From: an uncultured Bacilli bacterium
GTDB taxonomy: Bacteria > Bacillota_I > Bacilli_A > RF39 > UBA660
DNA: 19,004 nt
NCBI GenBank assembly: GCA_944364005.1
Contig: CALVVW010000029.1
Coordinates: 1-19,004 of the forward strand
Direction: 5' to 3'
The notes under the pieces are model-generated. The model saw only the letters and a program-made list of their open reading frames with translations, was not told where the DNA came from and did no database searches. Both the position numbers and the translations under genes were made by a program. Shown in pieces: positions 8,886-17,086 of this stretch (its first letter is position 1; each line of letters begins with the position of its first letter).

Positions 8886-9440
8886 CTACGCAGTAGCTGG
8901 AATTTCTTCTTCAACTATAATTAAAGTACCATTTGCATCGTTTGGTAAAGCACTAAATTCAGCATCAATTACTGTTTCAGCATCTTTTGCAAATGCGAGA
9001 GTAAATCCAGATGTATTTTGACCTACAATAGTTACACGTACATCTCCATCAACAGCATCTTCATGTAAGAATCTAATTACATAAGATTTTCCATTATAAT
9101 TGCCTACACCACCGATTTTAGTTGTTCTTTTTCCATTTGCTTCAGTTGTAGTTCCTGTACTTGTTAGTTTTTCTAAAGTTTTACCATTCCAAGTCATAAT
9201 ACCACTTGTTAAAGTAGCTTCCTCTGTTTGAATAGTTCTCTTCTTTACCTTTCCAAGATCATCTTCGGCTGTATAAAATGTTGGAGTATAAGCAATGGAT
9301 GCTCCTCCTTTTATATAACCAATTCTATTATTTTCAGTTTCAATTGTTGCATCTTCAGGAATACCATCCTCACTATCAAATTCAGTAACAAATAATTTAC
9401 CACTACCTAAAGTAATTACATCTTTATCTCTTTTAGCCAT
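8886..9440 (-). CDS. Major tail (tube) protein
   Basis: A 184-residue soluble protein placed after the tail completion genes and before the gpG chaperone, exactly where the major tail subunit is found. It starts 'MAKRDKDVITLGSGKLFVTEF' and is mostly beta strand, with 'KKRTIQTEEATLTSGIMTWNG' and a C-terminal 'GFTLAFAKDAETVIDAEFSALP' typical of tube-forming proteins that compute as two beta layers. Hexamers of this protein would stack around the tape measure. The ribosome site AAAGGGTG lies eight bases before ATG and overlaps the stop of the preceding gene. The length is near the usual 170-200 residues, with no added immunoglobulin-like domain at the C-terminus. Confidence 0.85.
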   Translation of the reverse strand: MAKRDKDVITLGSGKLFVTEFDSEDGIPEDATIETENNRIGYIKGGASIAYTPTFYTAEDDLGKVKKRTIQTEEATLTSGIMTWNGKTLEKLTSTGTTTEANGKRTTKIGGVGNYNGKSYVIRFLHEDAVDGDVRVTIVGQNTSGFTLAFAKDAETVIDAEFSALPNDANGTLIIVEEEIPATA

Positions 9441-9447
9441 TTTAAAA

Positions 9448-9774
9448 TCACCCTTTCTTTATTTTTTCTAAAAAAGTATTTATTTCATAAATTGTTACAT
9501 ATAACTGTTCATCTTCTAGCCAATCAGTATTTTTATCATACTGATAATCTTCACTATTTAAAAATTTCTCAATAGTTTTTTCAATTTGAACATTTTTTGT
9601 TTCATAATAATATTCTAAAGTCAAATTATGTTCTATAATATTATTTAAAACATCAGCACCCCTAATAGTAGTATTATCTATATAAATGAACCATGGTAAT
9701 TCTGGAGGCTTTAAATATCTTAACTCCTTCCATTTAAATCCTGTTCCATTTTCTAAAATTTCTTGTATATCCAT
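9448..9774 (-). CDS. Tail terminator / tail completion protein
   Basis: A 108-residue protein located between the gp10-like protein and the tail tube gene, the usual place of the tail terminator (neck type Tc). It begins with a helix 'MDIQEILENGTGFKWKE' and has a central beta region ('PWFIYIDNTTIRGADVL', 'LTLEYYYETKN') and a C-terminal helix, consistent with the alpha/beta fold of these ring-forming proteins. Its likely role is to cap the finished tail tube and let it join the head. The start overlaps the preceding stop in TAATG. I do not recognise a specific named family from the sequence alone, so the call rests largely on gene order. Confidence 0.65.
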   Translation of the reverse strand: MDIQEILENGTGFKWKELRYLKPPELPWFIYIDNTTIRGADVLNNIIEHNLTLEYYYETKNVQIEKTIEKFLNSEDYQYDKNTDWLEDEQLYVTIYEINTFLEKIKKG

Positions 9775-10151
9775 TATAATTCCTCATTAATTCTTTTTTC
9801 TAACTCTTTTTCAGCTTTAGAATAATTCTTTTCAATAAAATCATTCCCTTTAGTTCTTCCACCATTTCTGGTTTGATGCCCATTTTTAAGTAAATGAGTT
9901 AATCGATATTCGGGATCTTTAACATACCATGTATCTGTTACACCACTGATACTTTCGTAAGTTGTTTTAACATCAATATATTTATTATATTTGTTTCTTT
10001 TTCCTTTAGGAGCATCTCTTTTTGTATTTGATTTAAATTCCTGTGATACTTCATGAATAATCTTCTTAGTATTTTTTATGACTTCATTATTGTAACTTTC
10101 TAAAGTATCCATAACAACATTACTAAAATTATTAATTGAAATTTTTAACAC
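9774..10151 (-). CDS. HK97 gp10-like tail completion / neck protein
   Basis: With a GTG start at 10151 this is 125 residues. That start is preceded by AGGTGG at a five-base spacing. The frame is open to an earlier GTG at 10160, but that start would overlap the ribosome site. The protein has an N-terminal helix and a basic, Lys/Arg-rich middle with 'KRDAPKGK', then 'YRLTHLLKNGHQTRNGG', the pattern of the HK97 gp10 family: a 'T...AP..TG' equivalent followed by an 'HLLE.GH..R.GG' motif. The role is in head-to-tail joining. The gene overlaps the upstream head closure gene by about 20 bases. Confidence 0.82.
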   Translation of the reverse strand: MLKISINNFSNVVMDTLESYNNEVIKNTKKIIHEVSQEFKSNTKRDAPKGKRNKYNKYIDVKTTYESISGVTDTWYVKDPEYRLTHLLKNGHQTRNGGRTKGNDFIEKNYSKAEKELEKRINEEL

Positions 10152-10485
10152 CACAACCACCTACAATTGTAAGCTCATTATGATTTAATTGAAAATCATC
10201 CACATTAGTAATATTAAATATTTTATTTTCATAAATGATACGATATATTTCTGTGTTAAATATTAGATCTTTTAGTGCTTCACAGTATCGTATCTTAAAA
10301 TTAAATGTGGAACCACTTATTTCTGTTCGAGCATTAAAATATTCCTTACCACTCGATTTATTTACGTTTGCGTGTATATATGGATTCTTTTCTTCTTTCG
10401 ACTTTTCAGAAACATAGTAATCTTCCCATTTTTCGGTATTAATATCTAATTTCTGAAACCTAATTATTTTATTATATACTGCCAT
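10132..10485 (-). CDS. Head closure / head-tail joining protein (SPP1 gp16-like)
   Basis: A 117-residue beta-rich protein in the second connector position. It has 'STFNFKIRYCEAL', 'IYRIIYENKIFNITNVDDF' and 'HNELTIVGGCG', matching the strand pattern of phage head-tail joining proteins ('...F.IRY...I.....I.Y....Y.I..V......'). These proteins form the stopper ring under the connector, retaining DNA until the tail attaches. ATG lies one base after the stop of the preceding connector gene, and the 3' end runs into the next gene. Two cysteines near the end (residue about 112 and the one in 'IRYC') are unusual but not diagnostic. Confidence 0.72.
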   Translation of the reverse strand: MAVYNKIIRFQKLDINTEKWEDYYVSEKSKEEKNPYIHANVNKSSGKEYFNARTEISGSTFNFKIRYCEALKDLIFNTEIYRIIYENKIFNITNVDDFQLNHNELTIVGGCGVKNFN

Positions 10486-10486
10486 C

Positions 10487-10759
10487 TTATTTAGTCTCCC
10501 ATTTCAACTGCATAATAAAATCATTTTTCAACTTATTGATTGTTGCATTTTCTTTCACACTATTAGAATTTCTATCAAACAAATCTTCAATGACTAAGAG
10601 AGCTAATTGTTTAGCTCTCTCGTCATCATGATTGAAATCTCCAACTGCTCCTTTTAACCATGCATCAGCTACTGCAATATATCTTGTAATTCTATCATCA
10701 GTACTTTTATCCGAAAAATCGATACCCAATTCTTTTTTTACATCGTCAACACTGAGCAT
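10487..10759 (-). CDS. Head-tail connector (gp6/gp15-like) protein
   Basis: This 90-residue helical protein starts 'MLSVDDVKKELGIDFSDKSTD' and continues with 'DDRITRYIAVADAWLKGAVG' and 'RAKQLALLVIEDLFDRN', the hallmark pattern of the small connector family whose ring binds the portal at the phage vertex. It comes immediately after the major capsid gene, as in HK97-like and SPP1-like modules. The start ATG at 10759 is preceded by GGTGATG. The size matches the short form of the family (about 90-110 residues). Confidence is high for role, lower for which named subfamily. Confidence 0.85.
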   Translation of the reverse strand: MLSVDDVKKELGIDFSDKSTDDRITRYIAVADAWLKGAVGDFNHDDERAKQLALLVIEDLFDRNSNSVKENATINKLKNDFIMQLKWETK

Positions 10760-10772
10760 AGCATCACCATCG

Positions 10773-12041
10773 TTATACAGAAGCTACATTACTAATTTCA
10801 ATGTATCCATTTACAAATGCATCAGCATCTCTTACTTGTACATCTTCTCTTTCAACTGCTCTATAAAGAGTTAAATCTTCTTCAAATGCATTTAATTCTC
10901 CAGCTGCTGCTACATTAGAAGCAAGAATATTTACTTTTTTACGATCGAATAACTTAATTCCTTCTTTTAAATCACCAATTATAACTGGGATTTGAGAGGC
11001 AGTAACCTCATAATAACTAGAAGTTGAAGGATTTCCAGTTGGCTCAGCAACAACGGTATATACATATGATCCTTCACTACCACTTCTTGTATAATAAGTT
11101 TTACCTGCTTTAACAGTTTGGTCTGTAGATGCAGTATATACGTTTTCGCTTGCTAAATCAGCGTTAGGAACAACTCTAATAGGTACAACTGTAGCTCCAG
11201 CTGCTAAAACTAAATTCATTGGATCACTTGGATTAGATTGTAATAAATAATTTCCTTCACTATCTTTTAATGTATCAAGATATTGTAGTCCATCATCATT
11301 AGTAACTATTTTTGATGTGCTCTTAAATGCTTGTCCCAAAGTTACATTTAAAGCTCTCTTAATGTCATCTAAACCAGTTAGTTCTGCTTTTGCTTTTGTC
11401 ATAATTGCTTCAATAATTAATTTGTTTCTCGTTACACGACTCTCATCAGCTATCCATTCAGTTAATAAACTATAAATATTAGCATCACTATCTTCAAGTA
11501 ATTCATTTGTTACTGGTAAAATACCTGCATATTTGCCGATTTCATAACTAATTCTATCAAATTGAGGAGTATTTTTCGAACCAATAGTACTTCCTTCACC
11601 CACTTTAGAGAATCCAGTTTGAGAGGATCTTTTCTTATAAGTTCTTTTTCCACTCATAGTACTAACTGTTTCAACGCTTACTAATTGTGCTAAATTAAAT
11701 TTAGCTTCTCTTAATCTTTCAATATCTGTTGAAACGTCTTCTGGTACTGTATATCCGCCTTCTGTAGAAGTTCCCTCACTCATAGAATTTCTTACACTTC
11801 TAATAGCCTTTGCAAAGTTCTTAACTTTATCATTTACTTTAACTTGTGCTACCACGTTATCATCAACAACTTCTTTTTCAGTTTTAAATAACTTTTCAGC
11901 TATCTTATACTCTCTTTCTAAATCTTCAATTTCAGCAAGTACACTCTCTGCTTTCGCTAATTCCTTTGCATCATAAAATTTAATTGCTTCTTCATTTTTT
12001 TCTTCAATTTGAGCTCTTATTTCCCTCATTTTTTTATTCAT
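10773..12041 (-). CDS. Major capsid protein, HK97 fold, with an inserted domain
   Basis: I place the start at ATG 12041 because AAAGGTGG lies a few bases upstream and the frame above it only encodes a lysine run that overlaps the preceding gene. This gives 422 residues. Residues 1 to about 60 are helical coiled coil, like the delta/scaffold domain of HK97 capsids. The mature-like portion begins near 'GTSTEGGYTVPEDV' (about 90), with 'GKYAGILPVTNELLEDSDAN' in the spine/P-domain and the end 'AVEREDVQVRDADAFVNGYIE'. At about residues 296-347, between 'RVVPNADLAS' and 'QIPVIIGDLKEG', sits an extra roughly 50-residue segment rich in Thr and Tyr ('AGKTYYTRSG'). The upstream protease presumably trims the N-terminus; the cleavage site is not evident. 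Confidence 0.92.
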   Translation of the reverse strand: MNKKMREIRAQIEEKNEEAIKFYDAKELAKAESVLAEIEDLEREYKIAEKLFKTEKEVVDDNVVAQVKVNDKVKNFAKAIRSVRNSMSEGTSTEGGYTVPEDVSTDIERLREAKFNLAQLVSVETVSTMSGKRTYKKRSSQTGFSKVGEGSTIGSKNTPQFDRISYEIGKYAGILPVTNELLEDSDANIYSLLTEWIADESRVTRNKLIIEAIMTKAKAELTGLDDIKRALNVTLGQAFKSTSKIVTNDDGLQYLDTLKDSEGNYLLQSNPSDPMNLVLAAGATVVPIRVVPNADLASENVYTASTDQTVKAGKTYYTRSGSEGSYVYTVVAEPTGNPSTSSYYEVTASQIPVIIGDLKEGIKLFDRKKVNILASNVAAAGELNAFEEDLTLYRAVEREDVQVRDADAFVNGYIEISNVASV

Positions 12042-12408
12042 CTTTTTTTCCACCTTTCTTATTTTTATTTTCTTTTTCTTCTTCGCCATCTTCTTCATTT
12101 TCTAGAATACTTTCTGGCTCTGTCTTTTCATTTTCAATTATTTCAATTTTCTTTAATAACTCTTCATTTTCAGTTTTTAGAGTTTCGATTTCTTTTGATA
12201 GTTCTTCTTTTTCAGTTTCTAAAGTTTTAACCTTAGTTTCTAGTTCTTTATCACCATAAAAAAATGGCACTACCACAGCTTTGCCATTAAATTTATAATT
12301 AAGAATTTCTTTTGCACGATCCTCAGATACTTCAAAGGTTTCACCAAAATTTTTAGTAATGCCTTCTTTTTTAAGATCTAAGCGATCAACTATTACTTGT
12401 AAAATCAT
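12034..12408 (-). CDS. Acidic coiled-coil protein with N-terminal FEVS domain, between protease and capsid genes
   Basis: This 124-residue protein has two parts. Residues 1-50 form a small beta/helix domain containing 'FEVSEDRAKEIL' (25-36) and 'GKAVVV'. Residues 52-100 are a leucine-patterned coiled coil ('LETEKEELSKEIETLKTENE'), and the tail is a run of Glu then Lys/Asn. A closely similar domain is encoded at 16874-17086. The place between protease and capsid is where scaffolding proteins often lie, so a scaffold or head-associated role is possible, but the capsid protein has its own N-terminal coiled coil. GGAGG lies nine bases before ATG, inside the end of the protease gene. Function unknown. 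Confidence 0.78.
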   Translation of the reverse strand: MILQVIVDRLDLKKEGITKNFGETFEVSEDRAKEILNYKFNGKAVVVPFFYGDKELETKVKTLETEKEELSKEIETLKTENEELLKKIEIIENEKTEPESILENEEDGEEEKENKNKKGGKKDE

Positions 12409-13270
12409 CTTTTAATTCCTCCAATCTTAACTTATTTTTGATTAAATCAAGTTTTATTTTAATTTTTTTCTTTTTTTCTTCATTTTCTTCTAAAATTTCC
12501 TTATTTTCTATGGAAAATCCAGAATCATCTAAAGAAAAAGTTATTTTATCAGCAGCTAATGGCCCTGTTAATTCTTCTTTGCTAATAAATGTAACTTTAT
12601 CCTGTTTGTCTAAAATATTCTTAATAGAATCAGGGACGTTCTTGTATTTATCAAATAATTTACTTGATATACAAGCAACTGCCACTTTTTCTTCATTTAG
12701 AACAGTTACATTAAAATATTCTTGCATTTCTGTTGAAGATAACCATGTTTCTGCATCAATTAATTCTTTAATCTTTGCTTCATCACACTTAGCTTTAGAT
12801 AGATACATAGGTATCATGACACTATCTTCTATTTTGTTTAAAGCATCAATTGTCTTTTGCATATCATTTGCATTTCCAACAGCATAACTCATAGGTTTAT
12901 GTACCATTACGATAGAATTCTTATATAAATAGATATTATCGGCTACAAACATCAAGAATGATGCTGCACTAGCACTTAATCCATCTACATAAGCATTAAT
13001 TTCTGTTCCTTTGTCTTTTTGGCGTTCTAGCATACTTATCATAGTTGATGCAGTAAACACATCACCTCCTGGCGAATTGATGTATAAATTTAGCTTTTGA
13101 ATATTACCCAAGCTATCTAGCTCTTTTTTAAAATCCATTAAACCGACTTCAGTATCGCTAACTTCTTCACCAGTCCACCAATCGACCGATTTTTCTTGAA
13201 CTATTTCGCCATAGATAAACAAATCTGCCTCTGTGGAAGTGACATTTTTAAATTCAAAAAAACTTTTCAT
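12386..13270 (-). CDS. ClpP-like prohead maturation protease
   Basis: This 294-residue protein has the S14 serine protease core. 'NLYINSPGGDVFTA' (about 61-74) is the substrate-binding strand and loop. 'GLSASAAS' (97-104) places the nucleophile at Ser101. 'SIVMVHKPM' (119-127) gives His124, and an acid lies around 'DAETWLSS' (172-179). The phage form cleaves capsid and scaffold segments during prohead maturation. The C-terminal 90 residues are highly charged, ending in a Lys/Glu-rich helix that probably acts in assembly rather than catalysis. AGGAGGTGATG precedes the ATG, which shares a base with the portal stop (TAATG). The 3' end overlaps the next gene by 23 bases. Confidence 0.92.
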   Translation of the reverse strand: MKSFFEFKNVTSTEADLFIYGEIVQEKSVDWWTGEEVSDTEVGLMDFKKELDSLGNIQKLNLYINSPGGDVFTASTMISMLERQKDKGTEINAYVDGLSASAASFLMFVADNIYLYKNSIVMVHKPMSYAVGNANDMQKTIDALNKIEDSVMIPMYLSKAKCDEAKIKELIDAETWLSSTEMQEYFNVTVLNEEKVAVACISSKLFDKYKNVPDSIKNILDKQDKVTFISKEELTGPLAADKITFSLDDSGFSIENKEILEENEEKKKKIKIKLDLIKNKLRLEELKDDFTSNS

Positions 13271-14517
13271 TATCCGTCATCACCTCCTTTCGCATTTACT
13301 CCATATTGACTACCGACTTGCTCTACTCGTATCATTGACCCGTTTACAATCAAATAATCTCCACCATCTTTGGAGTCTAAATCTAAAAAAGCTCGAGCTT
13401 CATTAGGGGTATATAATCCATTGCTAATTCCTTGTGTTAAACTGTCTACTTGCGTTTTCAAATCTGCTCTTAAAAGCATTCCTGTATTAAATTTAAAGTA
13501 ATATCCTTTGCGAATTTCTTTATCACTTAAAAGTTTATAATTTAATTCTTCTTCATACTGTTTCAATATGAATAAAAGAGTATCAACTAAAAACGCCAAG
13601 TTTTGAGCTTCACTAGAAGAATAACTTGACTTAGAATAATCATTAATTTGAACTGGCTTTATACCAAATGCACTTGCGATTTGTAACGCACTATATTTTT
13701 TTAATTCTAAAAATTCGTTATCGCCTAATTTTGTGTTTAATGGTGTTATATCTGTTCCAACTGGAATTGGAATAAGGCCTTTAGAAGTATTTATTTTTCC
13801 TTTAGCATAATCTTCCAAATTTGCTAAGAAATTTTTGGTTGCCTCTTTATTAATTTCACCAGTATATTTAACTACTGCTTTAGCAGTAAAACCACTATCA
13901 TATAAAGCATTCTGCATATCTTGGGCTTTTTGATTACCACTTATTGTAGTATTTAGCATATCTCTAACAGATAATCCCGATAATCCATCTTTATCAGTCA
14001 TAAATGTTTTAAAATGCAGAATTTCTTCGCTTGAAAATTTATATGTTTTGCCGTTGTCTGAGTACAAATAAAAAACATCAGGAATTTTATTTAATAATGA
14101 AGCGTCATCATACCAAATTTCCATTTTTGAAGAGTCTAATGGAATTAATTTTGTTTCACTTCCAGCACCGCTAATCAATGCATAAGCATTTCCGTAATGA
14201 TTTCGATAATATTCTAAAGTACTCCAAAATGATGTTGAAGTCATGAATTTGTTTGGCCTGTTTCTTATAGTATTATATAGCGGATGATCAATTGCTTCAA
14301 TTACACCATGTTTTATTGTTTTTTGATATAATTTCAATGGTAATTTACCAATACTTTCGCTTAGGATTTTCAAACACGCAAAATAAGTAGCTTCTGACCT
14401 AACATCTTTATCCATGTCTTTATTTATTCCTAAAAAATCAGCTAATTCAAACCAACCTGTCATATCATATCCTGTACTATTATTTTTAAATAGCTTTTTA
14501 AAATTAAACTTAGGCAT
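13270..14517 (-). CDS. Portal protein, HK97 family
   Basis: A 415-residue protein, the usual size of HK97-type portals. Family patterns visible are 'SEATYFACLKILSESIGKLPLKLY' (about 40-65), 'HPLYNTIRNRPNKFMTSTSFW', 'GNAYALI', 'ILHFKTF', the wing/clip helix 'SGNQKAQDMQNALYDSGF', 'FGIKPVQIN', the long helix 'SSYSSSEAQNLAFLVDTLL', and the C-terminal 'LTQGISNGLYTPNEARAFLDL'. Twelve copies would form the ring through which DNA passes and to which the terminase and connector bind. The GGAGGTGA ribosome site overlaps the end of the large terminase gene. Nothing indicates truncation or fusion. Confidence 0.95.
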   Translation of the reverse strand: MPKFNFKKLFKNNSTGYDMTGWFELADFLGINKDMDKDVRSEATYFACLKILSESIGKLPLKLYQKTIKHGVIEAIDHPLYNTIRNRPNKFMTSTSFWSTLEYYRNHYGNAYALISGAGSETKLIPLDSSKMEIWYDDASLLNKIPDVFYLYSDNGKTYKFSSEEILHFKTFMTDKDGLSGLSVRDMLNTTISGNQKAQDMQNALYDSGFTAKAVVKYTGEINKEATKNFLANLEDYAKGKINTSKGLIPIPVGTDITPLNTKLGDNEFLELKKYSALQIASAFGIKPVQINDYSKSSYSSSEAQNLAFLVDTLLFILKQYEEELNYKLLSDKEIRKGYYFKFNTGMLLRADLKTQVDSLTQGISNGLYTPNEARAFLDLDSKDGGDYLIVNGSMIRVEQVGSQYGVNAKGGDDG

Positions 14518-14521
14518 TTAA

Positions 14522-16264
14522 TCACCTCCATCCCATTTTTTCTAAATAATTATTCATTTCTATATCTACATCTATATCATCTTGAAATTTCATAAATGCA
14601 ACATGTGCATTTATACAAGCATCCACTGGATCTATTCTTCTGTTACGTTTGTTTTTTTCTTTATCTACTTTAATTTCGCCAAAACTATTAGAAACTGTTT
14701 TAGCGTTACTAAACGACCAAGAAAGCAATTCATTAGATTTATCATATTCTATTTTTTCTGATTTAACATTTAATTGCATGTCAGCAGTAGCATCATTTAA
14801 GAATTTTGCACTTTGAGTTATCTCAATCAAAGGAATTCCTAATTCCTCTAAATCACTTAAAAAGGCATCAGCGTTATGTGGATCGTAACCTATTGCTTTA
14901 ATATTCAAATGATATTCTTCAATTAAATCCTTTAAATGCTTAATAATGAATTTATAATCATTCTTAAAATCATTCATTCCTCCTGTTACTGTAATCAATT
15001 TATTTTGTTCCCAAATATCATAGGGAGCTAAATCACTTTCTATGTGTTCTTGAAGTCTAGCTTTAGGCATGAATGAATGAGAATAAATATAAAATTTATC
15101 ATTATATGGAAATTCTAAAGACAAAGTTGTTAAATCTCCACCACTTGATAAATCTAATCCGCAAAAGCAACTACATCCATCAAAATCTTTTAATGTTTTA
15201 TTTATTCCACATTTCTGCCATTTTTCTATATCAATAAATTGTGTATCTTCATCACGAGCCCATAAGTTCATAGATTTAGTTTTAAAATCTCTGAGTTCTG
15301 CTCCACCCATGTCTTTTGCAGTTTGTGCATCTTGTCTTAAAATTTCCATCCCTTCTTCAAAAGTTGCTAAGTAAGGATTTGCTTTAATATAATTTTTTTC
15401 ATTAAATATATCATCACCTTTATCAAGACAATATATATCCACAAAAAAATCTTCTGCAGTTACTGTTCCTTCAAGAATACTCACCGCATAATTATCCATT
15501 GAGAAACTAAAACTTTCTGTGCTCATGTCAAAGCCTCGTGTTGTAATCATACTAATTAACGTTTCCATTAAAGATCTTGTTCCATTATACAAAGCTTTGT
15601 ACACATGATTAGTTGGAATCTGATGTATCTCATCTAAACTTGAAAAAATAGAGCGATGTCCATCTTCTAAACCACCTTCTTTTGATAATGCTTCAATGGT
15701 ACAATTTGTAACATTACACAGAATTAAAGATTTATAATCTTTAACTTCAAATAATTCTTGCAAATCAGGATCTATATTAATAAACTTCGCTATTTCTTCC
15801 CAAGCAATTCTTGCCTGACGTCTCTTTGTTGATGCTGTAAACAACTTACCATAACTATAATTACCAAAAAGGGCAATATAAGATCCCATAATACCATTAA
15901 TAAATGATTTACCTTGTTGACGAGCCATAGAAACATAGCTACGTCTAAATCTACGATAACCATTTACTTTTTTCCATCCAAAAAGAGAACCAATAATAAA
16001 ATGTTGGAACTCTTTTAATTTTACAGGCTTTGGTTTTTCGCCTTCCGCAATTGTTAATGTTTCAGCAAAATCTAATATTTTTTCACTTGCATCAATATCC
16101 CAAAAATATGGAAATTTATCAGTTCTTTGTCTTTCCAAATCTTTCAAATGTCTTTTGCAAGCTAAATAATGAAGCCTGCCAAATGGAATTTTTGAATGAT
16201 CGAATACTCCACTAACAACTAATTCTGCATGTTCTGTAGCTCTATCTTTCTTTGCCACTTTCAT
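14522..16264 (-). CDS. terL: Terminase large subunit (packaging ATPase and nuclease)
   Basis: About 580 residues from ATG 16264 (in-frame GTG and TTG lie just upstream). The ATPase domain has the Walker A-like 'ARQQGKS' (about 115-121) and Walker B 'SSLDEIH' (about 208-214). The nuclease domain has 'GLDLSSGGD' (about 369-377), 'YDPHNAD' (about 460-466) and 'RIDPVDA' (about 543-549), supplying the usual acidic metal ligands. The whole pattern matches the Terminase_1 family seen with HK97-like heads. The start overlaps the end of the small subunit by about 23 bases, implying coupled translation. No strong ribosome site is seen, so the exact start is uncertain by a few codons. Confidence 0.95.
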   Translation of the reverse strand: MKVAKKDRATEHAELVVSGVFDHSKIPFGRLHYLACKRHLKDLERQRTDKFPYFWDIDASEKILDFAETLTIAEGEKPKPVKLKEFQHFIIGSLFGWKKVNGYRRFRRSYVSMARQQGKSFINGIMGSYIALFGNYSYGKLFTASTKRRQARIAWEEIAKFINIDPDLQELFEVKDYKSLILCNVTNCTIEALSKEGGLEDGHRSIFSSLDEIHQIPTNHVYKALYNGTRSLMETLISMITTRGFDMSTESFSFSMDNYAVSILEGTVTAEDFFVDIYCLDKGDDIFNEKNYIKANPYLATFEEGMEILRQDAQTAKDMGGAELRDFKTKSMNLWARDEDTQFIDIEKWQKCGINKTLKDFDGCSCFCGLDLSSGGDLTTLSLEFPYNDKFYIYSHSFMPKARLQEHIESDLAPYDIWEQNKLITVTGGMNDFKNDYKFIIKHLKDLIEEYHLNIKAIGYDPHNADAFLSDLEELGIPLIEITQSAKFLNDATADMQLNVKSEKIEYDKSNELLSWSFSNAKTVSNSFGEIKVDKEKNKRNRRIDPVDACINAHVAFMKFQDDIDVDIEMNNYLEKMGWR

Positions 16265-16724
16265 CACCAAATTTTTCTAAAAATTTATTTTTTGGGGGAG
16301 GATCTGGTGACTTTGGAACTACCAACTTACATCTTGATGCAATTGTTAATCCTAAATCATTTGCACATGCTCGACATTGCTTAAAGGCTTTATCTTGCAT
16401 AGAAGTTAATCTTTCCATCGCAACTATATCACTTTCACGAATAGCTTTATTAAGTAATTTTGTATATTTTAAATATTTTTCTTTTGCTAAGAGATACCTT
16501 GCTAAAGTATCTTCGTCTAATTCTGTCATTATTCCAATATGTAGAAGTTTAGAAGAAATATCTTCAAATTCTTTTTTCAGCTTCGAGGGAAGATAATTTG
16601 GTATCTCTACATCCTTTAAATCAACTTTCAGTTCTGTACTTTTTCGCTCTTCAATTTCAGCCTTAGTAAGATGTTTTTTTCCTTTTGCTTCAATTAATTC
16701 AATAGGTTGTCTTGATCTACCCAA
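16242..16724 (-). CDS. terS: Terminase small subunit, P27 family
   Basis: I choose TTG at 16724 as start: AAAGGAAGTG lies a few bases upstream and the product then begins 'MGRSRQPIELIEAKGKKHLTKAEIEERK', which is how P27-family small terminases begin. The protein is then 160 residues with central helices ('YLLAKEKYLKYTKLLNKAI') and ends 'NKFLEKFGDESGKER'. The frame is open upstream to an ATG at 16802, but those 26 codons do not resemble the family and lie in the candidate packaging site. The small subunit recognises the packaging site and recruits the large subunit. The P27 type is common in cos phages that also carry an HNH endonuclease, as here. Confidence 0.88.
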   Translation of the reverse strand: MGRSRQPIELIEAKGKKHLTKAEIEERKSTELKVDLKDVEIPNYLPSKLKKEFEDISSKLLHIGIMTELDEDTLARYLLAKEKYLKYTKLLNKAIRESDIVAMERLTSMQDKAFKQCRACANDLGLTIASRCKLVVPKSPDPPPKNKFLEKFGDESGKER

Positions 16725-16777
16725 TTTATCACTTCCTTTCAAAATTTCAAACTGTATTTGGGGAGTTTTTGTTACAA

Positions 16778-16842
16778 AGAGGTCCTCTGCACCGTTCTCC
16801 AAGCATATACCTAAACTTTTTTAGTACCCCCTGGGTTAATTC
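16778..16842. other. Candidate cos / terminase recognition region
   Basis: Between the small FEVS-domain gene and terS lies a patch with much higher GC than its surroundings. It contains an 11-base palindrome AGAGG-T-CCTCT (16778-16788), a 'CACCGTTCTCC' segment (16790-16800) and a hyphenated dyad ACCC-N3-GGGT around 16826-16836 (minus strand). HNH endonuclease plus P27 terminase are typical of cos phages, whose cos site lies just upstream of terS. The exact nick positions cannot be read from sequence alone. Confidence 0.35.
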
Positions 16843-16873
16843 TTAAGGACAAATTACTAACATTTTTTCACTG

Positions 16874-17086
16874 TTAATCTTTATTATCTTTGTTGTCTCG
16901 AGAATTATTATTTTTAACATTGGTCTCTTTAATTACTTCAGCAACAGGTTTATTATGATAAGTTGCCTTAAGTATCTCTTTAGCTCTTTCATCGCTAACT
17001 TCGAAAATATCGTTATATTTAATTTTCTTTTTTTCTTTTGTCAAAGTCAATTCCGTTTTATCACAAACAATTTGTCTTAATTTCAT
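16874..17086 (-). CDS. Small FEVS-domain protein of the head/packaging region
   Basis: From ATG 17086, preceded by GGGAGG at about eight bases, the product is 70 residues. It carries 'FEVSDERAKEIL' at 28-39 and 'NKPVAEVIK' at 44-52, then a polar tail of Asn, Asp and Lys. The same domain occurs at the N-terminus of the coiled-coil protein at 12034-12408. Similar short proteins with a 'VSDERAKEL' core are often found near phage head genes, but I know no established function. It lies between the HNH endonuclease gene, which it overlaps by about 25 bases, and the candidate cos region. Confidence 0.7.
   Translation of the reverse strand: MKLRQIVCDKTELTLTKEKKKIKYNDIFEVSDERAKEILKATYHNKPVAEVIKETNVKNNNSRDNKDNKD

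Noticed and set aside
12042..12098. Upstream extension of the major capsid protein by 19 residues
   Set aside because: The extension is a lysine run overlapping the preceding gene, whereas ATG 12041 has AAAGGTGG at a good distance.
16725..16802. Upstream extension of the small terminase by 26 residues
   Set aside because: The TTG at 16724 has a proper ribosome site and gives the family-typical N-terminus. The extension is unrelated and overlaps the candidate cos region.
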